A stretch of 64,000 nt of DNA from Parablautia intestinalis (GTDB taxonomy: Bacteria > Bacillota > Clostridia > Lachnospirales > Lachnospiraceae). The notes under the pieces were generated by a model. The model did not search any database and was not told the origin of the DNA. It saw only the letters and a list, made by a program, of their open reading frames with translations. Below are positions 43,661 through 52,303 of this stretch, piece after piece; position 1 is the stretch's first letter, and each line of letters opens with the position of its first letter. The translations under genes and the position numbers were made by a program. Location: assembly GCA_003612395.1 (NCBI GenBank), contig RAYQ01000008.1:1-64000 (forward strand), in the 5' to 3' direction.

Positions 43661-45277
43661 ATGAAAAGATTTGCAAAAAGACTGCTGGGCTTTTGGCTAA
43701 CAGCAGTAGTAGTTGCCCTTTCTGTGGCCGGATGTTCCGGAACCGGAGGTGATGGCAGTAAAACGGATGAGGGAAAAATTGTCAATGTGGGCGTTACAGA
43801 TTCTTTAGGCGGGATTAACCCGTTTGTGGTTGATCAGACTGAAATCAATAAGTATGCAGTAGGATTAATGTTTTTGCCCCTGATGGAGCTTGACAGGGAT
43901 TTAAATTTTCAGGGAATGCTTGCAGATTCTATTACCACGGAAGATAACATAAATTTTATTGTACACATTGATGAGGCTGCTGCATGGTCGGATGGAACGC
44001 CGGTCACGGCAGATGATGTTGAGTATACTGTGCGCAGGCTTGCAAGCCCTGTAGTTAACAATACGACTCTGATGCTTCATGCATTTGAAGGTACAGGGGA
44101 CGAAGGCTTTGTGGAGGAAGGCGCTGAGAGCATGGCAGGCCTTAAGGTGATTGATGATAAGACAATCCAATTTACGACAAAATATCCCATGGCGCTTACT
44201 ACCTTTGAAAATACCTATGCCAGATATCTTCATATCATGCCGAAGCATGTGATTGAACAGTTCAGTGAGGAAGAGCTATTAACGGCTGACTGGTTTAATC
44301 ACCCGGATGTGGTCAGCGGACCGTTCATAGTAACAGAATATGATAACGATCATTACATTTCTTACCGGGCAAATACTGATTATTGGAAGGGCGCGCCTAA
44401 AATTGATAAACTGAATATCAGAATTGTGGATGCCAGTCAGATTTATGCGGGACTAAAGTCCGGGGAAATTGATATTACCCATCATACCATGACCGCTATA
44501 CCCCAGGAAGATTACGAAAGTATTGAAGGGCTGGAAAATGTGGATGTAGTGTATGGCCAGCCTATTACAAACCAGTCCGTATTTATCCAGACAGCAAATA
44601 TTCCTGATGTAAGAGTCCGCCAGGCTCTTGTCTATGCTATTGACAGGCAGCAGCTTGTAGAAGAACTTTTAAAAGGTCATGGCGAGGTGGTAGACGGATT
44701 CCTTTCCTCTGCCAGTCCGTTTTTTGATGATGGTATTACACCTATGGCTTATGATCCGGATAAGGCAAAGGCACTGCTTGAAGAGGCAGGCTGGGATGGA
44801 ACGCAGACCCTGCGTTTTTATGTAAATTCCGGTGACAATACTTTTGTAAACGGCGCACAGGTGTTAGTGGCCCAGTGGGAGGCCGTGGGCATCAAGGTGG
44901 AGGTACAGACCGTAGATCTGGCAACGCTTATGACTCTTGCAGGAAGCATGGATTATGACTTTTTTGCAGTGCAGTATACGTATGCGCCGGTTGATCCTTA
45001 CCCCGATGTACAGTGGCTTCTTAGCGGAGAGGGGAGCTGGACCAGCTATTTAAGCGATGAAATAAACGAAGCTTTGGAAGGAACACAGCAGACAAGTGAT
45101 ACAGAAGAGATTACAAAACTTTATTCTACTATAGATCAGAAAGTTCAGGAGGATGTCCCTATGTTCTCTGCATATGTCTTAAGCGTTCAGGGGGCGGTGA
45201 GCAAGCGTCTTACCGGCGCAGAGCCCAGCGCTTATGGATTTTTTAATGATGTGCAGAATTGGGATATTGCAGAATAG
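43661..45277 (+). CDS. Peptide ABC transporter substrate-binding lipoprotein
   Basis: A 538-residue solute-binding protein of the OppA/DppA family (SBP_bac_5). It has signal peptide and lipobox VVALSVAGC with the cysteine near residue 25, then a Gly/Ser/Asp linker, and the family blocks AAAWSDGTPVTADDVEYTVR and VRVRQALVYAIDRQQLVEELLKG-like. The C terminus carries Asp-rich YPDVQWLLSGEG. First gene of a complete five-gene transporter under a consensus promoter. The ligand is probably a di- or oligopeptide; nickel or sugars are less likely alternatives. Confidence 0.93.
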   Translation: MKRFAKRLLGFWLTAVVVALSVAGCSGTGGDGSKTDEGKIVNVGVTDSLGGINPFVVDQTEINKYAVGLMFLPLMELDRDLNFQGMLADSITTEDNINFIVHIDEAAAWSDGTPVTADDVEYTVRRLASPVVNNTTLMLHAFEGTGDEGFVEEGAESMAGLKVIDDKTIQFTTKYPMALTTFENTYARYLHIMPKHVIEQFSEEELLTADWFNHPDVVSGPFIVTEYDNDHYISYRANTDYWKGAPKIDKLNIRIVDASQIYAGLKSGEIDITHHTMTAIPQEDYESIEGLENVDVVYGQPITNQSVFIQTANIPDVRVRQALVYAIDRQQLVEELLKGHGEVVDGFLSSASPFFDDGITPMAYDPDKAKALLEEAGWDGTQTLRFYVNSGDNTFVNGAQVLVAQWEAVGIKVEVQTVDLATLMTLAGSMDYDFFAVQYTYAPVDPYPDVQWLLSGEGSWTSYLSDEINEALEGTQQTSDTEEITKLYSTIDQKVQEDVPMFSAYVLSVQGAVSKRLTGAEPSAYGFFNDVQNWDIAE

Positions 45278-45289
45278 TGAGGGAAAGCC

Positions 45290-46270
45290 ATGCCGCATTT
45301 ATTGGAGGTGCAGGGACTGACCACTGTTTTTGCCGGAGACTATGGCAAAAACATCAGTGTAGACCATATTGATTTTCATGTGGATAAGGGTGAAGTGGTC
45401 TGCATTGTAGGTGAATCAGGATGTGGAAAAAGTGTGACTTCGTTGTCAATTATGGGATTATTAAGAAAGGACGGAGCTGTTATGAACGGCTCTGTCCTCT
45501 TTGACGGTAAGAATCTTCTGTCTATGACGGAAAAGGAACTGGATCAGGTGCGCGGAAATGAGATCACCATGATTTTTCAGGACCCTCTTACCTCCTTAAA
45601 TCCTGTTTTTACCGTGGGAAATCAAATAGTGGAAAGTATTCGCAGGCATATGCATTTGTCCAAAGAGGACGCAAAAATGCGGGCGGAGCAGCTGCTTTTA
45701 AAAGTGGGAATGCCAGACGCACGGGGGACAATGAGAAAGTATCCTCACACTCTGTCAGGCGGAATGCGTCAGAGGGTAATGATTGCCATGGCATTGTCAT
45801 GCAATCCGAAACTGCTCATTGCGGATGAGCCGACTACGGCGTTAGATGTGACAATACAGGCACAGATTATGAAGCTGCTTAAGGAACTGCAGGAAGAAAC
45901 AGGAATGTCCATGATCTTAATTACACATGACATAGGACTGGTGGCCAGTACTGCTGACAGAGTGCTGGTTATGTATGCAGGACAGATTATTGAGGAGGCG
46001 CCGGTAAAAGAACTGTTTGAAAATCCAAAGCACCCATACACAAGGGCGCTGCTTGATACGGTTCCTACTATACGGGACAGCGCAGACAGACAGCTTATAT
46101 CCATTCCGGGTATGGTACCGGAAAGCTATGATGACAGGACGGGATGCAGGTTTGCAGACAGATGTAAATATAGAAGGCCGGAGTGTGATAATCCCCAGAA
46201 GGATTATGGGTTTGGCGTAAACCATAAGGCAAAATGCGTTGTGATGAAGGAAGGGGGAATCATGCTTTGA
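45290..46270 (+). CDS. oppD: Peptide ABC transporter ATP-binding protein (OppD-like)
   Basis: A 326-residue ABC ATPase with Walker A GESGCGKSVTSLSIMGLL (residues 44-61), Q-loop, signature LSGGMRQRVMIAMAL, Walker B LLIADEPTTALDVTIQ and a H-loop THD. The C-terminal oligo_HPY region has NPKHPYTRALLDTVPTI and a cysteine cluster CRFADRCKYRRPEC, typical of the Opp/Dpp ATPases. The stop overlaps the probable start of the partner ATPase, so the two are coupled. Confidence 0.94.
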   Translation: MPHLLEVQGLTTVFAGDYGKNISVDHIDFHVDKGEVVCIVGESGCGKSVTSLSIMGLLRKDGAVMNGSVLFDGKNLLSMTEKELDQVRGNEITMIFQDPLTSLNPVFTVGNQIVESIRRHMHLSKEDAKMRAEQLLLKVGMPDARGTMRKYPHTLSGGMRQRVMIAMALSCNPKLLIADEPTTALDVTIQAQIMKLLKELQEETGMSMILITHDIGLVASTADRVLVMYAGQIIEEAPVKELFENPKHPYTRALLDTVPTIRDSADRQLISIPGMVPESYDDRTGCRFADRCKYRRPECDNPQKDYGFGVNHKAKCVVMKEGGIML

Positions 46271-47337
46271 ATGATATTCAGAAGACCCCTTTGATTCAGG
46301 TGGAAAATTTAAAGAAATATTATCCTGTTAAAGGCGGGATAATCAACCATACAACAGGATATGTCAAAGCGGTTGACGGCGTAAGCTTTTCCATTATGGA
46401 AGGAGAAACCCTGGGGCTGGTTGGAGAGTCCGGCTGTGGAAAATCTACAATAGGAAGGCAATTGGTGGGACTAGAGCGGCCCACAGAAGGCAGGATTTAT
46501 TATAAGGGCAGGGATTTAGCCGGGATGTCAAAGGCTGAAATGCAGAAAATAAGGACACAGCTCCAAATGGTATTTCAGGATCCTTACTCTTCTTTAAATC
46601 CCAGAAAGCATATATATGAGATCCTCTCCCAGCCTATGCTGTACCACAAAATATCGGATAAAGGGACAGTGGAGAAAGACATTCTGAAAATTCTTGATAT
46701 GGTAGGTCTCCCCCGCAATGTACTTGGGAGATATCCACATGAATTTTCCGGGGGACAAAGGCAGAGAATCGGTATTGCCAAAGCGCTTTCTTTGAATCCG
46801 GGGTTTATTGTCTGTGATGAGCCGGTCAGCGCCCTGGACGTGTCCATACAGGCACAGATACTGAATCTTTTAAAGGAGCTGCAAAAGGAGCTTCATTTGA
46901 CCCTGCTTTTTGTGGGGCATGGACTGGGAGCAGTCAATTATGTCAGCAACAGGATTGCCGTGATGTATCTTGGCAGGATTGTGGAGATGGGAGAGGCAAA
47001 GGAGATTTTCAACCATCCGGTGCATCCTTATACCAGGGCGCTTTTAGATGCGGTTCCTGTGCCAGACCCCGGGGAAAGGGATAAGAAGTACAGCCCTTTG
47101 CAGGGCGAAATCGGCAACAGCGCCAGTCTGCCGCAGGGGTGCCGGTTCCATCCACGGTGTCCTTACGCTGCAGACATATGCAGGCAGAAGGAACCGGAAA
47201 TGTTAGGAATGAAACCGGAAGATGAAGGCTTTGACGGTAATTTGAAGGATGATAATGGCGGATATGCGGGGCATTATGCGGCCTGTCCGGTTGTAATGCT
47301 GAGTAAAAATGTCAATTCAGCCAGCAAAAATGGTTAG
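46267..47337 (+). CDS. oppF: Peptide ABC transporter ATP-binding protein (OppF-like)
   Basis: The second ATPase, 356 residues. Walker A is GESGCGKSTIGRQLVGLE, the signature FSGGQRQRIGIAKAL, Walker B FIVCDEPVSALDVSIQ, and the oligo_HPY tail has HPVHPYTRALLDAVPV with CRFHPRCPYAADIC. The TTG at 46267 is chosen, with GAAGGGGG upstream; it overlaps the oppD stop. An in-frame ATG at 46234 lies within oppD and has no clear binding site. The switch-region H-loop reads VGHGLGAV, where HDL is more usual. Confidence 0.92.
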   Translation: MNDIQKTPLIQVENLKKYYPVKGGIINHTTGYVKAVDGVSFSIMEGETLGLVGESGCGKSTIGRQLVGLERPTEGRIYYKGRDLAGMSKAEMQKIRTQLQMVFQDPYSSLNPRKHIYEILSQPMLYHKISDKGTVEKDILKILDMVGLPRNVLGRYPHEFSGGQRQRIGIAKALSLNPGFIVCDEPVSALDVSIQAQILNLLKELQKELHLTLLFVGHGLGAVNYVSNRIAVMYLGRIVEMGEAKEIFNHPVHPYTRALLDAVPVPDPGERDKKYSPLQGEIGNSASLPQGCRFHPRCPYAADICRQKEPEMLGMKPEDEGFDGNLKDDNGGYAGHYAACPVVMLSKNVNSASKNG

Positions 47338-47358
47338 AAATAAAGGAGGAGCAAAGTA

Positions 47359-48306
47359 TTGGCGAAGTATATTATGAAAAGAATATTGATTGCTATTCCT
47401 GTGCTTATTGGCATTACAATCATAGATTATGGGATTATGTGCATGGCCGGCAGTCCGTTGGAAATGCTGAAAGGTCCCCGGGTATCTCAGGCTGCAGTGG
47501 AAGCAAAGGCAATTGCACTGGGGCTTGATAAACCCTTTTATGTGCAGTATTTTGTATGGCTGGGGCAGCTTCTTCGCGGGAATATGGGATATTCCGTCAA
47601 ATCCTATCAGCCTGTCAGTGAAATGATAAGGAGCCACTTAGGGCCTACGCTGCTTCTTATGGGTGTTTCTTTAGTGGTAAGTCTTTTTATGGCGGTTCCG
47701 GCAGGAATTTACAGTGCGATTCATCAGTACGAAAAAGGAGATTATGCAGTAGTTACTTTTTCTTTTTTGGGAAGCAGCATACCGGGCTTTTTTCTTTCAC
47801 TGCTGTTAATTTATATTTTTACAGTAAAACTGGGCTGGCTCCCTTCAAGCGGAATGACCACGCTGGGGACGGAGGGCGGATTTGGGGAAGTATTAAAACA
47901 TATGATCATGCCTGTGATTGTACTTGCCACCTCCATGGCTGGCAGCAATATCCGATATATCAGAAGCGCTGTACTGGAAATTCTGCAGCAGGATTATCTG
48001 CGCACAGCCCGTGCCAAGGGGATTGGGCGCTTTCTTGTTATCAATAAACATGCCCTGCGCAATGCGCTGGTTCCGATTGTCACGGTAATCGGTATGGAAA
48101 TCCCTGTGCTTTTTGGCGGCGCAGTTATCATTGAACAGGTATTTTCCTGGCCTGGCCTGGGGCTTATGACTATGAGCGCCATTAGCGGAAGGGACTATCC
48201 CGTAATTATGGGTGTGTGTCTTTTGTCTGCAGTGGTAGTGCTTGCAGCCAATTTGGTTACGGATATTTTGTATGCACTGGTTGACCCCACAATTCAGCTT
48301 GAGTAG
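47359..48306 (+). CDS. oppB: Peptide ABC transporter permease (OppB-like)
   Basis: A 315-residue permease with six predicted membrane segments and the BPD_transp_1 fold. The EAA-like loop is YLRTARAKGIGRFLVINKHALRNAL. The TTG start at 47359 is preceded by AAAGGAGGAGC. The N terminus MAKYIMKRILIAIPVLIGIT is typical of OppB. The order here, with permeases after the ATPases, is a common arrangement in Clostridia. Confidence 0.93.
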   Translation: MAKYIMKRILIAIPVLIGITIIDYGIMCMAGSPLEMLKGPRVSQAAVEAKAIALGLDKPFYVQYFVWLGQLLRGNMGYSVKSYQPVSEMIRSHLGPTLLLMGVSLVVSLFMAVPAGIYSAIHQYEKGDYAVVTFSFLGSSIPGFFLSLLLIYIFTVKLGWLPSSGMTTLGTEGGFGEVLKHMIMPVIVLATSMAGSNIRYIRSAVLEILQQDYLRTARAKGIGRFLVINKHALRNALVPIVTVIGMEIPVLFGGAVIIEQVFSWPGLGLMTMSAISGRDYPVIMGVCLLSAVVVLAANLVTDILYALVDPTIQLE

Positions 48307-48363
48307 TGCTCCGTAGTGCGTACCAGATTACGGGAGAGCGGACATAAAACGGCGGGAGGAGAC

Positions 48364-49314
48364 ATGGGAAGGAAGACGGAGCGGATAGAAAAGAAAATGG
48401 TAAAGAAAAAGAAGTTTAAAAAAGAGATTCTTGTAGGCTGGGACGAGAAGGCGGTAAAGGATATAGCCAATGAAAGTTATGTACAAACAATCTTCAGGCG
48501 TTTTTGCCATCATCACCTGGCCGTCATCAGTCTGGCCGTACTGGCGCTTTTGGTGGCTGCAGCGCTTTTAGCGCCGGTAATTGCGCCTTATGATCCGGAT
48601 GAAATCGTGGGAACCTTCAGTGGAGCGCCCTGCAGGGAATTTTGGCTTGGAACGGATCAGATTGGCAGGGATGTGCTAAGCAGACTTTTATATGCCATGA
48701 GGATTTCTCTGCTGGTGGGTGTCATGGCCACCCTGATTTCTACGGTAATAGGGGTAGTGCTTGGACTTATTGCAGGCTATTTTGGCAAAGGAGCAGATAT
48801 GATCATCATGCGCTTTACAGATATGGTGATGTCATTTCCCTATATTTTGCTTGTGCTGGTTGCGGCGGCGGTTTTTAAACCGGGTCTTTGGAATATTATT
48901 TTAATTTTAGGTTTTGTGGACTGGCCGGGAATTGCAAGATTAGTGCGGGGAAATGTATTGAATCTGCGGGAAACCAATTTTATTAAGGGGAATATTGTGG
49001 CGGGAATGCCTCTTGGACATATTCTGTTTTCAGAAATTCTGCCTAATACAGTGGCGCCGATTTTGGTGTATGCCACTTCCGTGCTGGCGCTTTCCATGCT
49101 GGATGAGGCGGCTTTAAGCTTCCTTGGGCAGGGGGTTCAGCCGCCTACGGCAAGCCTTGGAAATATGTTAAATGGCGCCCAGTCTCTGACGGTTCTCACA
49201 AAGCAGCCATGGCTGTGGATACCTCCCGGACTGCTTATTATACTGCTGGTTATGTCCATTAATTTTATTGGAGATGCGTTAAGAGATGCTCTTGATCCTA
49301 ACAGCCGCGGGTAA
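48364..49314 (+). CDS. oppC: Peptide ABC transporter permease (OppC-like)
   Basis: The second permease, 316 residues: a very basic N-terminal tail (MGRKTERIEKKMVKKKKFKK), the OppC N-terminal domain with PYDPDEIVGTFSGAP and FWLGTDQIGRDVLSRLLYAM, and five further membrane segments. The EAA-like loop is NFIKGNIVAGMPLGHILFSE. The ATG at 48364 follows GGAGGA; an in-frame ATG at 48316 would add an arginine-rich stretch without a binding site. Its stop falls within the family C hairpin. Confidence 0.93.
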   Translation: MGRKTERIEKKMVKKKKFKKEILVGWDEKAVKDIANESYVQTIFRRFCHHHLAVISLAVLALLVAAALLAPVIAPYDPDEIVGTFSGAPCREFWLGTDQIGRDVLSRLLYAMRISLLVGVMATLISTVIGVVLGLIAGYFGKGADMIIMRFTDMVMSFPYILLVLVAAAVFKPGLWNIILILGFVDWPGIARLVRGNVLNLRETNFIKGNIVAGMPLGHILFSEILPNTVAPILVYATSVLALSMLDEAALSFLGQGVQPPTASLGNMLNGAQSLTVLTKQPWLWIPPGLLIILLVMSINFIGDALRDALDPNSRG

Positions 49315-49335
49315 AGCCTGCGGTATGCAGGAGGC
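49306..49335 (+). repeat. Hairpin leader (family C), copy 2
   Basis: CCGCGGG, a TAAAG loop and CCTGCGG (one G-U pair) are followed by TATGCAGGAGG. The order and sequence parallel 38474-38508. The AGGAGG here has a GTG at 49344 nine bases later that could start a 22-codon basic leader peptide. Confidence 0.45.
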
Positions 49336-49336
49336 C

Positions 49337-49436
49337 GGAATTTGTGCCGAAGCGTCACAAATTCCATGATGGCAGAGTGAAATCTAACATTTCGCCCGCT
49401 TCTTTGGCGTAAAATGCTTCGGAATGGAGTGTGGAG
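49337..49436 (+). promoter_or_regulatory. Pseudoknot-like leader before the M20 gene
   Basis: GGAATTTGTG (49337-49346) and CACAAATTCC (49356-49365) form a perfect 10-bp stem. Its 9-nt loop begins CCGAAGC (49347-49353), exactly complementary to GCTTCGG (49416-49422), which ends 3 nt before the ATGGAG ribosome binding site. The layout is the same as in the family B leaders although the pairing sequences differ. A second stem is possible between 49390 and 49411. Confidence 0.55.
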
Positions 49437-50549
49437 ATGGATCTGGAAAAAAAGTTAATTGAATATTTCGAGTGGTTTCACAGGAATCCGGAGCTGTCAT
49501 ACGAAGAGTATAAGACAACGGACAAAATCAGGGAGATCCTCGCAAACGCCGGAGTGGAAATTCTGCCCTGCAGGCTGGAAACAGGACTTGTGGCCGTGGT
49601 TCGGGGAAAACAGAAAGGTCCGATCCAAGCGCTCAGATGCGACATAGACGCCCTTCCTGTCAGGGAGGAAACGGGGCTGCCCTATGCCTCCTGCCAGAAA
49701 GGGAAAATGCATGCCTGCGGCCATGACCTCCACACAGTTTTGGGAATAGGCTGCGCGCTTCTTTTGCAAAAAAGAAAAGAGGAATTGTCCGGTAGTGTTA
49801 AGATCATTTTTCAACCCGGAGAAGAAAGCTCTCTGGGAGCTCTTAAAATATTGGAAACACATGTGATAGATGACATTGAAATGATATGGGGCATTCATGC
49901 GGATCCAACCAATGATGCGGGCGTGCTTGGCATTCGTCAGGGTTATGTGTCGGCAGCGGTGGATCGGTTTGCGATTACGGTAAAGGGAGTGGGCTGTCAT
50001 GGGGCGCATCCGGATGACGGTGTGGATCCGATCCTGACGGCGGCGGCAATTGTGCAGGCATTACAAAGCATAGTAACCAGAAATGTGAATGCTTTTCATC
50101 CGGCGCTTCTTAGCGTTACCAGAATAGAAGCAGGAAATACATGGAACGTGATACCGGAAAAAGCATTTCTGGAGGGAACAGTCCGGACAATGGACAGAGA
50201 AGACAGGATTTTGTTTGAAAAGCGGGTGGGAGAAATTGCGCGAAACACAGCCATTGCCTATGGAGCAGAGGCAGGTATGGAGTGGATAGCGGGCTGCCCG
50301 GCTGTTTATAATGATGAGGAAATGGTTAGTAAAAGCATTCGGGCGGCAAATAAGTGCGGCTTTAAGGTGGTGCCTGAGGAAAGCTCCATGGGCGGGGATG
50401 ATTTTGCTTTCTATGAAGAGAAGATTCCGGGCTGTTATATGAAAGTCGGTACAGGAAAAGGACAGACGATTCACCAGCCCGGATTTAAAGTGGATGAAAG
50501 TGTGATACTGCCTACAGCAGTCTATCTGGCAGAACTGCTTTTGGGGTAG
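49437..50549 (+). CDS. M20-family amidohydrolase / peptidase
   Basis: A 370-residue M20D metallohydrolase (hippurate hydrolase / N-acyl-amino-acid deacylase type). It has the metal ligand block MHACGHDLHTV (near residue 90), the catalytic Glu in FQPGEESSLGA, the middle dimerisation domain from about residue 175, and the C-terminal SSMGGDDFAFY metal ligand. The family deacylates N-acyl amino acids and small peptides. Position after the oligopeptide transporter suggests processing of imported peptides. The ATG at 49437 is preferred over the GTG at 49431 on spacing from GGAG. Confidence 0.92.
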   Translation: MDLEKKLIEYFEWFHRNPELSYEEYKTTDKIREILANAGVEILPCRLETGLVAVVRGKQKGPIQALRCDIDALPVREETGLPYASCQKGKMHACGHDLHTVLGIGCALLLQKRKEELSGSVKIIFQPGEESSLGALKILETHVIDDIEMIWGIHADPTNDAGVLGIRQGYVSAAVDRFAITVKGVGCHGAHPDDGVDPILTAAAIVQALQSIVTRNVNAFHPALLSVTRIEAGNTWNVIPEKAFLEGTVRTMDREDRILFEKRVGEIARNTAIAYGAEAGMEWIAGCPAVYNDEEMVSKSIRAANKCGFKVVPEESSMGGDDFAFYEEKIPGCYMKVGTGKGQTIHQPGFKVDESVILPTAVYLAELLLG

Positions 50550-50558
50550 TTTAAAAAG

Positions 50559-52013
50559 TTATTTTTCGCTCATCTGGTCTAAAAGCTGAATCTTAATATC
50601 ATATAATTTTTTGGACAAATCCACATAAATCTGATGAGGATTTACAAATCGTCTGGTTTCATCCCAGAGTGTATTAAGCTCGCTTTGGCAGTAGCTTCTG
50701 ATATCCATCACTTTGGGAGATTCGTAGCAGCATTCCCCCTTTTGAAAAACAGGTACCAGTAATTCCCGCAAGGTGTATGAGCCTGCAGGCAGTTTTGTCT
50801 TTTTCCATGGCTCTAAGGGATCAAATAAAAGTAAAGGCTCTCTTTCACTAAAGGTTTCGCCTACAAGGCAGATTAAATCAGCCTTTATTTTGCCTGTGTC
50901 TTTTTCATAGACGCGATAAATGGTCTTATTGCCCGGATTGGTTACCTTTTCGGTGTTTTCCGAGAGCTTAATTTTGGGAATAAACTCTCCTTTTTCATCC
51001 ATGATAGCGGCTAACTTGTAAACGCCGCCGAAAGCCGGATTATCTTTTGCAGTAATCAGGTTGGTTCCCACACCCCAGGAGGAAATGGCGGCGCCCTGGG
51101 CCTTTAAAGTTTCTATCAGATATTCGTCCAGATCATTGGAGGCGGAGATAACAGCATCCGAAAAGCCTGCATTATCCAGCATTTTGCGTGCCTTTTTGGA
51201 AAGATAAGCAAGGTCTCCGCTGTCAAGACGAATGCCGTAGTTGGTAAGAGGGATGCCTGCAGCGCGCATTTCCTGAAAGACGCGGATAGCGTTGGGTACA
51301 CCGGATTTTAGGGTGTCATAAGTATCCACCAGCAAAATACAGGCGGCTGGGTACATATCTGCATAGGTCTTAAAGGCAGTATATTCATCGGGAAAGCTCA
51401 TAATCCAGCTATGAGCATGGGTGCCTTTGACCGGAACATCAAAAAGCTGGCCGCAAAGAACATTGGAGGTGCCGACACACCCGCCGATTACGGCTGCTCT
51501 GGCGCCATAAATACCTGCATCAGGGCCCTGGGCGCGCCGAAGGCCAAATTCCATAATACCGTCTCCTTTGGCAGCATAGCAGACCCGGGCGGCCTTGGTG
51601 GCAATCAGGCTTTGATGATTGATAATGTTTAAGATGGCGGTTTCAACCAGCTGGGCTTCCATGATAGGCGCAATTACTTTAACCAGAGGTTCTCTGGGAA
51701 AGATGACGGTTCCTTCAGGAATAGCATAGATATCGCCGGAAAACTTAAAGTTTGCCAGGTAATCTAAAAAATTTTTGCTGAAAATGTTCAGGCTGTCCAG
51801 ATATGCAATATCCTGTGCGGAAAAATGCAGTTCCCTGATGTACTTGATGAGCTGTTCCAGACCGGCTGCAACGGCATAGCCTCCGCCACAGGGGTTGGTC
51901 CTGTAAAAGGCGTCAAAAATAACGGTTTCATTTTGCTCCTTATGCTCAAAGTAGCCCTGCATCATGGTGAGCTCATAAAGATCTGTTAATAAGGTCAGGT
52001 TTTGTCTGTCCAT
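50559..52013 (-). CDS. pncB: Nicotinate phosphoribosyltransferase
   Basis: A 484-residue enzyme that converts nicotinate and PRPP to nicotinate mononucleotide in NAD salvage. It has TLLTDLYELTMMQGYFEHK at the N terminus, the FDAFYRTNPCGGGYAVAAGL substrate loop, EFGLRRAQGPDAGI near residue 165, KGTHAHSW, and IRLDSGDLAYLSKKAR near residue 265. GGAGAA precedes the ATG. It ends 9 nt from the convergent M20 gene. Confidence 0.95.
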   Translation of the reverse strand: MDRQNLTLLTDLYELTMMQGYFEHKEQNETVIFDAFYRTNPCGGGYAVAAGLEQLIKYIRELHFSAQDIAYLDSLNIFSKNFLDYLANFKFSGDIYAIPEGTVIFPREPLVKVIAPIMEAQLVETAILNIINHQSLIATKAARVCYAAKGDGIMEFGLRRAQGPDAGIYGARAAVIGGCVGTSNVLCGQLFDVPVKGTHAHSWIMSFPDEYTAFKTYADMYPAACILLVDTYDTLKSGVPNAIRVFQEMRAAGIPLTNYGIRLDSGDLAYLSKKARKMLDNAGFSDAVISASNDLDEYLIETLKAQGAAISSWGVGTNLITAKDNPAFGGVYKLAAIMDEKGEFIPKIKLSENTEKVTNPGNKTIYRVYEKDTGKIKADLICLVGETFSEREPLLLFDPLEPWKKTKLPAGSYTLRELLVPVFQKGECCYESPKVMDIRSYCQSELNTLWDETRRFVNPHQIYVDLSKKLYDIKIQLLDQMSEK

Positions 52014-52038
52014 AGGGATTCTCCTTGGTTTTTACTTG

Positions 52039-52067
52039 AATATACTCTTAAATTAGTCAGATGGCAA
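52039..52067 (-). promoter_or_regulatory. Promoter for pncB
   Basis: On the minus strand TTGCCA and TATATT are spaced by 17 nt, about 26 nt before the pncB start codon; each hexamer matches consensus at five of six positions. Confidence 0.6.
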
Positions 52068-52133
52068 GAATGATACTGAAATTTTTGAAAATAGTGTAAC
52101 AGTTCAGGAATGCGCATTTGCTGAGGATTAAAC

Positions 52134-52162
52134 TTGACACGTGAAGCGGCGGCGGATATGCT
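52134..52162 (+). promoter_or_regulatory. Promoter for the SNF2 helicase gene
   Basis: A perfect TTGACA and TATGCT are spaced by 17 nt, 142 nt before the start codon. The leader between holds no recognised element. Confidence 0.5.
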
Positions 52163-52303
52163 TAGAAACAGTGATCATTAAAAACTGCAACAATATAACC
52201 GAAGGATTAACTGCTGCGAAGGCTGACTTATAGCAGTTCTGTTTGGAGAACAATGACAATAGCTGCAGGAAAGAGCGCACGGATTGGCAAAAGAGGATAA
52301 GAG

